In this document: piece by piece, positions 11,150-21,678 of the stretch
How the letters are laid out: each line of letters opens with the position of its first letter
Position numbering within the stretch: position 1 is the first letter of the stretch
Notes under the pieces: model-generated
What the model saw: only the letters and a program-made list of their open reading frames with translations
Databases searched by the model: none
What the model was told of the DNA's origin: nothing
Assembly: GCA_020744225.1 (NCBI GenBank)
Contig: JAGMWG010000001.1
Location: forward strand, 2,046,001 to 2,110,000
From: Paraphoma chrysanthemicola
Lineage: Eukaryota; Ascomycota; Dothideomycetes; Pleosporales; Phaeosphaeriaceae
Direction: 5' to 3'
DNA length: 64,000 nucleotides
Translations under genes and position numbers: made by a program

Positions 11150-12985
11150 CTACGCAGGCTCCTTCCACAGCGCCGTCTGGTCCAAATACAGATCACACTC
11201 ATGCGGATGCTGCGCGCAATACTTTGGCATCAACGGCGCGGCCTGAACTCCGTTCGCCACAAGGTACTCTCTGAAGTTCAGAATGCGCTGTGTCAATTCT
11301 GTCGTGCGCTTCTTGCCGTTCTCATCCCTGTTCCCGCTCCACGTGAGTTCGGCGAGCGCGGCGGCGCGCGGCCACATTTTCTGGCTTATAACTACGTCAT
11401 CGACTTGTTCGGACCAGAGAGGTGCGATGGCGCCTTGGACAAGGGCTTTTTGTGCGGAAGTCAGATTGTATGTGAAGTCGTAGTTGTAAATGCGTTGCCA
11501 GGTCTTGTACGGCGCGCACCAAGATCCGCCTGTGCCGCCCCAGTTGAAGTTTGCGCCGCCGTCGGTGGCATTGGGGTTGATCATTACGTTGTAGCGTGGA
11601 TCGTTGGACACGTAGCCGCCGTAGCCGCAATCGAGGTAGATGAAGTCGGAGGAAGAGACGATGACTTTGTAGCCCTGGCTGGTGAGGTTGGAGATGTGGT
11701 CGAGGCCGTTGTTCCAGGCTTGCAGAATAATGTCTTTGGGCACATTACCAGTCGCGGCGACAGAAGCGGACAGCTTGACGTCTTCCCACATGACGAAGGT
11801 CTTGTTGACTTGGGAGCGGAAGTTGGGGATGGCGCGGTCGACCCAGTACTGGTAGAGGTCGCCCATGGATTTTCCAGAGTTGAACCATGCGAGGCCGAGG
11901 GCGCTAAAGTTGTTGCAGTTGGCGAAGAGCTCGTCACCTCCGATGTGGAACCAGTTGTCGGGGAAGATGGTGGCGATTTCCTTGTACACCTTCGCAGTGA
12001 CTTCGTAGGTCTTGTTGTTCAGGATGTCAAGTTGGCCAGGGTTGGGCTGCACTGCGGTGTGCTTGGGCCAGTCGTCGTTGGACCACCAGCTGTCCTGGCA
12101 GGTAAGGATGTCCTCGTCAACCTGGGCCCAGCCTGAGCTGGCGTGACCGGGCATGTCGATCTCTGGGATGATACGAACACCGCGAGCAGCGGCATATTGG
12201 ACGATCTCCTTGAGGTTGTCCTGGGAGTGAATCTCGTTTGGTGAATACGCGTCCTCAGTCATGTCAGGATACGCCTTGATCTCGATGGCCCAGGCCTGGT
12301 TGTCAATCAAATGCCAGTGGAGGACATTGAGCTTCGAGAGTGACATTCCATCGATTTGTTCAAAGATCTTCTTCTTGGAGATGAAATTGCGGCCTGTGTC
12401 AATCATGACACCACGAACGGGGAAAAGAGGCTTGTCGTCAACGGAGACAGGCTGTTCGACGATGAGATTACCACGACCATCATTGATGACGATTTGTTGG
12501 AAAGTGGTCAGAGCGTGAAGAGCGCCATACACTGTCTTAGCTGAGATATCGACAGTGTTGGACCCAGAGGCGATCTCTAAGGTGTAAGACTCGTCGACGC
12601 CATGCTGAAGCTCGGCGTGTGTATCTGACACCTCAATCTTGACTGTGTTTAATGACGCAGTGCAGTTCCCGGTCCCATATTGTCGCTTAGTCTTCCTCTT
12701 TGACGCAGCGGTAGGGGTGGGGAACTGTTCGAATGATCGAATTGGTGCTTCTGTGGCGGCAGGAATCCATTTAAGGTCCGTTATGGTCTTGGTAACGCGT
12801 CCGAATGCTGATGCCAGGACATCGTGATCCGGAGCATCAAGTGTGAGGGAGCCTACGGAGAAGCATCCGGATGTTCCCCATGTAATGTTCGCTGGCTTGG
12901 GTAGAGGGTTGGCAGCAACAGCCTCTGCGTGTCCAGCAAACAAGGCTGACGCTGTGACCACGGAGGCCAGGATGTAGTCGCGCAT
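11150..12985 (-). CDS. Secreted beta-N-acetylhexosaminidase, glycoside hydrolase family 20
   Basis: A 611-aa single-exon enzyme that removes terminal GlcNAc from chitin oligomers, acting after endochitinases in wall turnover and chitin use. It begins with a signal peptide (MRDYILASVVTASALFAGHAEA). A pro-segment ends in dibasic KRKTKRQYG near residue 100, as in secreted fungal enzymes whose propeptide is cleaved and stays bound. The catalytic (beta/alpha)8 barrel starts at PVRGVMIDTGRNF, followed by LNVLHWHLIDNQAW and IIPEIDMPGHA. The catalytic Asp-Glu pair is in WFHIGGDELFANC near residue 346. The substrate-assisted mechanism through the 2-acetamido group is established for GH20. Many N-glycosylation sequons are visible. 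A long open frame on the opposite strand (11201-12136) is its antisense shadow. Confidence 0.95.
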   Translation of the reverse strand: MRDYILASVVTASALFAGHAEAVAANPLPKPANITWGTSGCFSVGSLTLDAPDHDVLASAFGRVTKTITDLKWIPAATEAPIRSFEQFPTPTAASKRKTKRQYGTGNCTASLNTVKIEVSDTHAELQHGVDESYTLEIASGSNTVDISAKTVYGALHALTTFQQIVINDGRGNLIVEQPVSVDDKPLFPVRGVMIDTGRNFISKKKIFEQIDGMSLSKLNVLHWHLIDNQAWAIEIKAYPDMTEDAYSPNEIHSQDNLKEIVQYAAARGVRIIPEIDMPGHASSGWAQVDEDILTCQDSWWSNDDWPKHTAVQPNPGQLDILNNKTYEVTAKVYKEIATIFPDNWFHIGGDELFANCNNFSALGLAWFNSGKSMGDLYQYWVDRAIPNFRSQVNKTFVMWEDVKLSASVAATGNVPKDIILQAWNNGLDHISNLTSQGYKVIVSSSDFIYLDCGYGGYVSNDPRYNVMINPNATDGGANFNWGGTGGSWCAPYKTWQRIYNYDFTYNLTSAQKALVQGAIAPLWSEQVDDVVISQKMWPRAAALAELTWSGNRDENGKKRTTELTQRILNFREYLVANGVQAAPLMPKYCAQHPHECDLYLDQTALWKEPA

Positions 12986-14387
12986 CGTTAGTAGTATGCG
13001 AGGTGCTTTGGTGGGAAGAAAAGGCAGTGAGCGATATATAAAAGGAAAACGATCGCTACTTCGTGAAGAGAAATTAAGTCAAGCACCGCCGTGAAATGCG
13101 GCGATCACTGGGAAATAGGAGGATATTTTAAGGTGATAAACCTAGAGCTGAATGGCACTGCGCCCAGCTGGGTAATGATTTGCAGGGGACAACCCTGACT
13201 TCACATCAACCGACTGGTGATCAAGCCACGCGCCCAGGCTCCCCAGGTGCTCAAGCGGCCATTAGATAGGCCAGCAGTTGCTCAGCCTTGCTGCATGCCG
13301 TCCAAGCACCACAGAGCCTCTCCGCGCTGCAACCATGCAATCCACTCGCCTGCGTGCCGCACCGCACCCACCAGACTTGTGGCTGCAGTGCATACCACCT
13401 GCCCCTCTCCTCCAACCTCCCAACCTCGTGCATGTACGGACATGCGATACCACAGTATCCTCCTCCTGCATAGTCGTCGACCTTGGGAGGCCCGCCACCG
13501 TAACCTTGTAGCTGACGACCTTCCGTGTGCATACTGGTCGGTGCGTTTTGGGGTCCCCCCTCCATCCGCTTGCCGATCGCCCCTATGCGCTAAAACAAAC
13601 GGCTGTCACGGTTTCGTGCTACCCTGTCTGCGCGTTGTAACAGGTCAGTCGTTGAAGAGCTGGGGATGACTGCAGGGTATGAGCCTTGTGATGAGGTCTT
13701 GAATGACTTTGCGAGATCGTGACCACGAATCTTCGCGTTGACTCTGGGGAATGCGAACGAGTCAAGGGATGTGGTGATGCACGTTGACGCGTTGGTCGGG
13801 GGAAATGATTGCATGTCCGACGTGATCTGCTTGCCATGGCTGGGATGCAGGAGGACGGCGCCGGTTGGCTTGCGGCGTCGGGTGGAGCAAGCGCGTTGGC
13901 TTACCACACAACATCTTCTCAACGTAGACAGGACCAGGTACTGGGGTGTTCACATGTTTCATCAAACGGCTCAGCATACGGCTCAGCAGGAGAGATATCT
14001 CACTTCCGGCAGTTCATGTTGTCTTGAAATGAGCAGTCAATGCTCGAATCTTCAGGCACTGACACGGCCTCCACTCCCTCGTCTGTTGACGTCCGCTTTG
14101 GGGAACCCTGCGGCTCCGCAGTTTCACAGGGCAAAGCCGGAATGCCTTGGAAACCTTCTCTGATTTATTTGTATTCCGTGCCAATCACTTGCATTCATGG
14201 GTGTTTCAGATTTAGGCAGATGCAGGTTGGCAAACTATGTTTGCAGCCGGACCGCACATCAGGCGATTGGGAATATCGAATGACGCTGATATGATACGAT
14301 CTGGGAATTGCACGACATGGAAACGCAGGTACGCTTCGATGCAGCTCGTTGTTGAGTAGCTAGCTGTATACACCGCCCTAAGTCACT
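12986..14387. other. Intergenic region of about 1.4 kb, no gene recognised
   Basis: It carries the hexosaminidase promoter at its left edge. Several overlapping open frames of 60-150 codons on both strands show no domain, leader or splice logic. No repeat or RNA gene was seen. Confidence 0.45.
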
Positions 14388-15642
14388 TCAGCTCGCTGCG
14401 GAGTCTTCGGCATGAGGCGCAGCATGCTCAGTTCCTTCTGTCATGTTGTGCGCATGGTCTCCACCTTTAATGCTATGCCACTCAGGCGCGGGAACGCTAA
14501 GCAGCCTGCAAATATCTCGCCTCCGATGTCTAAAGTCATCGTAGAGGTGCTTCCATATGCGGCGCTCAGCACAAGTGCCCTCCAAGCTCCCGCCGCAATC
14601 AGGTTGCATCTCCTGAAGACCCTCAGTCGGCCACATGATCCAAGGCTTAGGCAGAGGCCAGTCGCTGAAGTGGACGAGTTTGGCTTCCTTGAAAACCTTT
14701 TCGGCATCCCACTTCTCATGTGGGTTTCCCAGGTAAGGTGCGTGATCTTTTCGCCTGAACTCTCCTGTCAGGAGAGCGTATGGTCGGTGAGGCAGTACGA
14801 GCGCACTGTACTCGAATCGCTCATTCACAAGCTCCATATCGAAGCGGTGTGCGTTGACGAGCATATTGTTACCACCACCTGCCAATTCGTCTTTGAAGTG
14901 CTGAAGCTCGCCCACATCGGGCTTGATGACCATGAGCATCGACGTCAAGGGCCATGGCTTGCTATCAGTCCAGTATGCGCGAGGCATCGCCATCGGCGTT
15001 TGTGGAAGGAGGAATAGCTCATCGAGAGGCTGTAAGAGCGTGATATCGGAATCTAACGCGATGACGCGGTCATAGTAGGCAAGCGAGAACGCCATGAACT
15101 TGGTGACCGATTTGTCCCATGTCCCTGTCCATTGATCTGCAAGGCCGTTAGCCGTGCCCTTGCTGCTGGCTGAGACTGACAGATTTGAAGGGTGGGTCTG
15201 ATGTGTGTAACACTCGATTCGTACCTTTTGTGACACCACCAACTTGGAGGAGCTTTATCGGCTGGAGCTTGACTTTGTATGTGTCTCGTGCCAAAAGCAG
15301 CAGTTGACTGTCTCTATCCTTGGAGTCTGAGACTTTTAGATCCCAGTAGTCCGGGTAGAAGAGGACGCGGTCTGCTTTGCTGCCCAACCTGGCGAGCGCT
15401 TCGGCGAGAAGAATGGCATGGCAAAGGGTCGCGCTGTCGGTCGCATACAGGCTGTACGCGTAATTCGACCAATTGACCCTTGTCTCGCCCTCGGTTGGGG
15501 ATGCGCTGCGCGATGGGTACAGGAGCCAGCAAACAAAAATGAAGCCGGCAAGGAGGTACGTGTATCGGCGGTTCCAGCGAAATGCCGGCGGGTCGCGTTC
15601 GTTCACGAAGCGTGGGAGCTCATTTGATAATTTGCGACGCAT
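14388..15642 (-). CDS. Type II membrane glycosyltransferase, family 8 (glycogenin-like fold)
   Basis: Two exons (15225-15642 and 14388-15175) give 401 aa; the intron (15176-15224) has GTACGA and GTCAG ends and keeps phase. The start at 15642 gives a short basic cytoplasmic tail and a single membrane anchor (YTYLLAGFIFVCWLLYP), as in Golgi glycosyltransferases. The GT8 core starts YAYSLYATDSATLCHAILLA with LGSKADRVLFYPD. The metal-binding DxD motif is in ALDSDITLLQPLDELF near residue 180; later GT8 landmarks include NNMLVNAHRFDMEL and LVHFSDWPLPKPW. Donor and acceptor sugars cannot be told from sequence. An earlier in-frame ATG at 15768 would lengthen the tail. Fold and topology are well supported; pathway unknown. 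Confidence 0.87.
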
Positions 15643-16009
15643 AATGGCGTCGACGTGTCCGTCGCAATCATGTCGTGAAGAGGTGTAAGCGACGTTGTTT
15701 GCTCTACGGTTTCGTGACGCGCGGAGCTTCCGGTGCGACGCGAAATTCTCAACCCGGCGTTGGAACACCGCTCATCACGTGTGCCCACATCGATCAGGGT
15801 GCTGCTATTCTCACGTCAAGCTTGGAACCAAGCAAATCTCTCTACTTTTTTGGCCCGAGGAAGATCACGACATAGCCTGTGAGCGTTCACGCGTTTATTT
15901 CAAAGTAGTGTAGAATCCGGGGGTATCATTGATTTATTCATTCAGCTATGTAGCACCCTCTATGGCATGTCGTTCCTTCATTATCGTGAAACAGCAATGC
16001 TGAGAGAGT
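15643..16009. other. Short intergenic region
   Basis: Holds the promoter of the GT8 gene and the 3' UTR of the L12 gene. Nothing else seen. Confidence 0.5.
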
Positions 16010-16611
16010 CTACTCCTCCGGAATCTCAATCTCGCCCGACTCGATGTCGTCCGAGATATCCTTGGGGCTGCGGCCGTCGACCTGGCAGCCAGTGCTGAAC
16101 GCAGTTCCGAGAATCTCCTTCACGGTACCCTTCAAGTCCTTGGCCATGGACTTGAATCGCATGGTGCGGGCAATGTTGATGATCTCGTCGAGGGGAATGG
16201 ACTTGGTGTGCTTGATGTTCTTCTCCTTCTTGCGGTCCCGGGGAGGCTCCTTGAGGGCCTTGATGACGAGGGACGAGGCGGAGGGAACGACGGAGACGGC
16301 GGCTTGACGGTTTTGGATGGTCAACTTGACAGTGACGCGGAGACCCTTCCAGTCGCCAGTGGCCTTGGCGATATCTTCACCGACCTCTGCAGTTCTTGTT
16401 AACACCTGTATCATGCCAATCTTCCAATGGTGCACGTACTCTTTGGCGACAGACCGAGAGGACCGATCTTGGGGGCAAGTGCGGACGAGGCACCGACTTC
16501 ACCACCCGTCGCACGGAGGTGGATCACCTTGACCTCGGAGGCATCGAACTTGGGAGCTGAGGGACATTAGCCTGGCTGTCGCAGCCGACCAGAAGGATGA
16601 TACTCACGCAT
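16010..16611 (-). CDS. RPL12: 60S ribosomal protein L12 (uL11)
   Basis: uL11 binds the GTPase-associated centre of 25S rRNA at the base of the P stalk and helps elongation factors act. Three coding exons are inferred: 16608-16611 (ATG plus one base), 16440-16556 and 16010-16386. Joining them gives 165 aa, the family's usual length. The start reads MPPKFDASEVKVIHLRATGG, then SALAPKIGPLGLSPKKVGED across the second junction, then DWKGLRVTVKLTIQNRQA, PPRDRKKEKNIKHTKSI and GTAFSTGCQVDGRSP. The first coding exon is only 4 nt, and the first intron (16557-16607) directly follows the start codon region, a layout common in fungal ribosomal protein genes. Every splice site is GT-AG. Confidence 0.95.
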
Positions 16612-16996
16612 GGCTAGTGTGTGAGGTAGTCAATCGTTTCTGATGCTTTGGAAGTGAGTGTCGAGGTTGATGAGGAAGAAAAGTTCGAGTAGCCGCAATT
16701 ATTGAGCCACCAGTGGTGGGGAAGGAGCGAAGCGAGCCGCTTGCCTCATTCCGTGTTAGCGCCATTTCATCGCTCACCCTGCAACCCTTTGAACATTTAA
16801 AATGATGATTCGCAGCAGATCTCGTTGCGTATGGAACCTCAATTCGCAAAGCTTTTCATTTTTCAATGTGTCGAAACAGACTAAGCTTGCCATGTCAGCA
16901 GCTTCGATTCATAACTTGCATCACAACGATAGAATGGACCCTCGTTAAAAGCGCCTGCAGCTTATACATTAACATACTGATACCAACTAGTCTATC
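16612..16996. other. L12 promoter region
   Basis: The leader just upstream of the L12 start is rich in C, T and A on the minus strand, as is usual for strongly expressed fungal genes. It also holds the 3' UTR of the next minus-strand gene. No other feature seen. Confidence 0.45.
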
Positions 16997-19248
16997 TCAA
17001 AATTCCTCAGCCCACCACTTGCTCCTCCGTCTGGTAGGCTCCCTCCACTCCCAATTTGGTCCGACCCAACATCTGCCCTGTCCGTCCGCGATAAAGCCAG
17101 CCTCCTTCTCCGCAAACCACGCCTCATTCAACTTTTCAGTCACCTTCTCACTATCAATAGAGCATACTGTATTATGCGGGAACAAGCCTCGGGGACCTCT
17201 CCGCGTGCCCAAAGATGCCTGCCAATAATGCTTAGGCGCTGCGTCAAACGCCGTCGGATACGGCAGAAATTCCTCTTCGGGTGTGTAGGACGAGACGTCA
17301 ACAAGTGTATCGAAGGGGACGAGAGAAAGATGTCCAATCTCATGAGAGAGGTACGGTGCTATCACGACGTAGGTTATGCCATGTCGAGGTGGCGGAGGCG
17401 GTGGGACTGATTTACGTGGAATTGGAGGGGACTTTGGTTGGGGAGGGGCGTATGTATCATTCGAACTGGGGTAAGCTGGCGGTGGTGGGGGCGGAGGAGG
17501 ATGGTAAGTGAACTTTGGCTTCCATGAAGCTCCAGTCGGTGCCGTGGGCGAAGCATTTGCACCAGCTGACGCAGGCTCTTGCTCTTCGGGTACGCTTTTC
17601 ATCTTACTCTCCCCAGATACAGGCGTTGAGAAATTACGGTAAGATGCGTTCCCGGATGGTGCGGATGAGGAAGAGGCCTGAGACGATGGTCGCTTCTTCT
17701 CTACCCTCGGGCTTTCCTCTTGTGGTACCCTTGAAAAGCCGTAGGGTGATCGTTCTCGTTCTCGTGGCGTAGTTCCAGGATCGAGATGGTCGTTTGAGGT
17801 AGCATTCGACCTTGCTGGACCAGGATCAGAGAAGACTCGTGTGCCACCGAAAGCTGGACGAGCGTTCTTCGTGTTGTCGACCGGGTCTATATCGTCTGCG
17901 GATCTCCTCTTACCAAATTGCGGATCTTCGTTTGTAGGTGATTGAAGCGGCGGCTGAGGGGGTACATAAGCCGTATAAGATGTGTAGGCTCCATACGGCG
18001 TCTGTTCTGGTGGTGAAGTTGGAGGTGTTGGCACACCATAGTCACCAGTCGCTCCGGCAGGCTCTAGGCTTAATGCAAGGCTGGTTACTGCATTCGAAGA
18101 TTTTCGCACACTATTAAACCTCTCCAGAGATGGCGGCTGGTAGATGAGTTGCGACACCGAAGGTGCTGAGTGGAGCGTATACGGTGGCGGCGGCTTGTAG
18201 GAATATGGTCTACTGAGTCGCTCCGGGACAACCTCATCCAAAGTTGCGTCTTCGTCGTTGCCATCCCCTCTGTCTTTCTCCTTTTCCTTGTCGCGCTTGA
18301 GTTTGAGCCTTGTCGCTTCCTTCTTGGCTTTCTCTACTTCTTTCATGGCCTCGTCTAGAGCTTTGTTCTGTGATTGCACCACCTTGATGAATGCAATGCG
18401 CTCGTTCTGTAGTTGCTCCCTGCAGCTTGTTAGTCAAGTTTCCGACACCGCTAGACCTCACAAGACCTTGTAACCGGTCGATCAGACACGATCTCCTCTA
18501 AGTCGCCTGCTCACAGATAGCCATATAGCTCCAGACCAATCTACTAGGAGTTGAAATGATAGGCAATTACTTTGAAGATATCTAGGCTTCTGCACTGCAG
18601 CAATATACAAGCTACCTAGGTAGTATCTTGTAATGATCGAGCTTGACTATGCGAAATGGTGGTACCTGATGATAGGGAACAGCGGACTTACATCAGCGCT
18701 TTATCTGGCATTTTGCTCTTCGCCATTTCAATATTCAACGTGACAAGCAGCAGATTCAACGTGCTTTTCGATGAATCCAACAGACTTCTCAATATAGTAA
18801 TGCGGCCCCTGTAGAAAACAAACTTCATTTTCTTGAAGACCGATAATGAGGAGTCTTTAGGATTGATCGCAACCATGAGACTGTTAGCTTCATCGTATAC
18901 TGTACTGCATTGCTCTATCAATTGAGGCAGCGTATCGAAAACGGACTGGATGACCCTAGAACCGGCCGTGTTGATGCTCTCCTCCAGACTTGATTGGACC
19001 AGTCTAAGAACCTATAGATCGTTAGTGGTAGCCATCTATAGTCTCCGGAACAGTCATTTAAAGTTGCTGCAACCCTCAGAGCATCTGCACACACTTACTT
19101 GTGAAAACCCAGCCATGTCATTTCCAATGTATCGCACATCTTTCCCAGCGGAACCCAACTCTTCAGCAAGGTCGTTCATTGTTACTGACACTTTGATCGC
19201 AGCGGCAGCGACGCCGGCGATAGAAGCGACGATCTCGAGCCCGGACAT
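16997..19248 (-). CDS. HeLo-like N-terminal domain protein with coiled coil, proline-rich region and C-terminal SH3-like domain
   Basis: Three exons (19099-19248, 18692-19011, 16997-18419) join in phase to 630 aa. The N terminus (MSGLEIVASIAGVAAAAIKV) and following helices match the helical domain that caps many fungal STAND/NLR-like proteins and HeLo-like cell-death proteins. No NACHT or NB-ARC P-loop follows. Instead there is a charged coiled coil (about residues 160-200), a long Pro/Ser/Tyr-rich disordered part with poly-Pro runs (PPPPPPPPAYP) and a C-terminal segment at about 505-578. That segment reads like an SH3 fold: TYVVIAPYLSHEIGHLSLVP, then YWQASLGTRRGPRGLFP, then HNTV. Such an architecture suggests a signalling adaptor that could bind proline-rich partners or itself. 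The second intron (18420-18691) is unusually long for this window. Gene structure good; function inferred. Confidence 0.78.
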
Positions 19249-20099
19249 GACTTGCGGAATGTCATGACACGGAGTCGCACATGCACTGGAAAGTGACGAG
19301 GCTGAGGGAGCGATCGAAAATCGCAAAAGCTGTACGAGAGCCTCTTCAGCGCTCCGCAGCTGAGGTCGCAATAACGCCCCCATCTGCAGCCACAACGGAG
19401 TTGCTAGCCTCTTCGAGTCATCCCACGGTCGTATCCGCGCCGCGATCTGATGGTCGCTTCATCTTGAACACAAGGCTGCAAATGAGATCTGTTGCAGTCA
19501 AGCCTGATAATGTACGCTTACGTTGAAAGTATAAGTTGTGCCGTCCTAAAATGCATCAAGGCATTCAGGATCAAGCAGCTGGAAGTTCTCAGGCGTTCGC
19601 ATACATGACTCCCAGCTGATAAACTTAGCGCTACGCCTCGGCAGAATTCGTGGCCAATCGATTAGGTAGAGCCTGTCTCTCATGCCACATTCAAGAGGAG
19701 ACACATAGCCCCAGGGTGTTTTAAAATAATAAATTAACAGGAGGATAGTACTCTCAGGATACTCAGCCTTTGTAGCACCACAATTTCAGGACTGACAATT
19801 TATGACAGTCGAGGTATAAGGGCACGAATTCTGGCAATACCTGGTGTTAGTCAAATGTTCGGAACCATTCCGATCGCTCGGTACTCAATACATATGCAAT
19901 CTGGGGCACCATCACTTGCTCTACTATGGTACCTCTGGCTTGACTCACCAGTAACTTTTTGTGAGATGTCCATAAAGGCCTGCTTCCCTCCTTGTGATTT
20001 CAAGTCAACACGACACTTGCAAAACGACACTTCCAACACGATTACACCTCCAACACGAAACCTACAGCTCCCACCCAAAACTTACGATACAGTACCTAC
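19249..20099. other. Divergent intergenic region
   Basis: Contains the promoters of the HeLo-like gene (minus) and the gene at 20100 (plus). No further gene was recognised. Confidence 0.5.
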
Positions 20100-20673
20100 A
20101 TGATGGACGAAAGTTGGCTCGAAATTGAGCGCATGGCCGCGGCCGCCACCGCATCAGCAAGCGATGACCACGCTCCTTCTTAAGATAACATCGAGCGATG
20201 GCAACGCCTTTTCGGCTACTCCAAGATGGAGGCAAAGCACCTGATCAGCGAGCAGCGACAGAACAGTATGTGCGTGGCTTCTGAGCGATCCGATCATCAA
20301 TACTGACCGGGATGCAGTTACTCGCGACCGTATCAGTGACGACCACTGGGCGCTAATCAAAGAGGAGAAAGAAGCTCTAGGCTATGACCGTGAGGCCTAC
20401 GAGCACAGTCTTCAGCTTCCGGAGGTATTCAAGAGCCAAAGCGCCACCATACCCACTACTGAACTCGAAAGTGGCGAGTTGATGCTGCTGTTCCGCCTTG
20501 GAGGTTTGCTAGATTCACCGGAGAAGGTCAAGGAGATTGCCGTCCTGGAGGAGCCTCCGATCGTGAGAGAGGGAACAAACGAGAGGGGATCTGTCAAGTT
20601 CTGCGTTGTTGACAAGGAGACACAGCATAAGCTTGAAGAGTGGCTGGCACAGAGGGCTGTTCTTCAGAGATAA
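20100..20673 (+). CDS. Conserved hypothetical protein, interrupted by an in-frame stop near its N terminus
   Basis: Two exons, 20100-20265 and 20318-20673, separated by a 52-nt intron with a GTATGT donor, TACTGAC branch and GCAG acceptor. The reading starts MMDESWLEIERMAAAAT and continues DNIERWQRLFGYSKMEAKHL, then RISDDHWALIKEEKEALGYD and ends QRAVLQR. Between the first two parts a TAA at 20181-20183 interrupts the frame; a GAA there would restore a smooth acidic stretch. Without readthrough, translation could start at the Met codon at 20226 and give a protein lacking about 42 residues. The composition is helical and acidic; no domain was recognised. The gene is probably real because intron phase, codon pattern and 3' frame agree. 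The stop may be natural or a base error. Confidence 0.55.
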
Positions 20674-21073
20674 GTAATCATAATAGCAGTGTTTTCAAAA
20701 GAGGCTTTCTCAGACAGGGTTCTGCTGGTGACGTGTGGACGTTCAGCAACATGTGAGGAAGATGTGGGACTTTCCCGCGCTGTAATTCGGCGTTAGAGAT
20801 TGAATCCAATGATCGGTGTGAAGGATCAATCCTCCGCTCGAGGTGTCGATTGCAGCGTCTTGAAAGCCGCCTGGAATCTAAATGCGCGTGAATATGTGGT
20901 GGCTAGTGCTGCTAGGACTTCTGTGGTCGCCATTGAAGACACCAATGACCAAGTGTTTGTGCAAACCTCACACTCTTGAATGGCGTGTACTTCAAGAGTA
21001 AGACTTCGCGCCGCCTAGATGGTTGCGCAGAAGCCCTTTTGCCAACTCTGCATATCAATACTGCCTCAGAACC
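20674..21073. other. Intergenic region
   Basis: No gene or repeat seen. Confidence 0.45.
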
Positions 21074-21437
21074 ATGCCTCGTCTGCAAGATAGCGAGCCT
21101 CTCGAGCACAATATTGGATTGGAAAGTTCTAACCCTGACGCAAGCACGAATGTAAGCCGACATAACGTTGCGGATCGACACAGACGATGACTGACAGTGG
21201 TCAAAGAGGATGCGCACTGTCCAGGAAAAGTCTGGAAGCAAAGGACAAGAAGGCGTGGTGGAGGATGAGAAGACAGAGACTAATGTGAATGAAAACGAAA
21301 ATCAGACAAGCCATGATCTACCGGTGTCGGAGGTTAGCACGACGAAGTCAATGGAAGGGAATACGCAGTGGACGCCGGGGTGTCCTCTTCCGCCAGATGA
21401 TATTCATGATGGTAGATTGTTCAGGAAGGTCGGTTGA
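21074..21437 (+). CDS. Possible small acidic hypothetical protein (105 aa)
   Basis: An ATG at 21074 opens MPRLQDSEPLEHNIGLESSN. A GTAAGC donor at 21152 and an acceptor ending at 21197 join it in phase to a second exon (21198-21437) rich in Glu, Asn and Lys that ends TPGCPLPPDDIHDGRLFRKVG. Both exons are open in the joined frame. No domain, leader or family is recognised. Support is limited to splice signals and composition. The 3' end could instead continue through a donor at the GTCGGT near the stop. It lies about 240 bases upstream of SMC4 and might be a transcribed leader rather than a gene. Confidence 0.3.
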
Positions 21438-21678
21438 TGTCCTTTCACTCACCAAATGCAAGCATGTAGCTCAATACGTCGATGTCGTCTAACACGCGAG
21501 TCATGCATGAATGGGTGTTGGTGTGTTGGTCTTGACGCGGGGTGCTTTCACGTTGGGTGCTTAGCGCGTTTTGATGTTTACGTCCGTGCACCTTACCCAC
21601 AACATTCAGGATGTCGCACAAACAAACAACGACCCAAACGATTCCTCGTTCCCTACTAACCCTACAGCAGCCGAGATC

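Noticed and set aside
11201..12136. 311-codon open frame on the plus strand
   Set aside because: It is fully antisense to the GH20 hexosaminidase, has no domain or leader and follows from the codon bias of the real gene.
13217..13669. 150-codon frame between the hexosaminidase and GT8 genes
   Set aside because: Cys/His/Pro-rich translation without family likeness; an opposite-strand frame of similar length exists.
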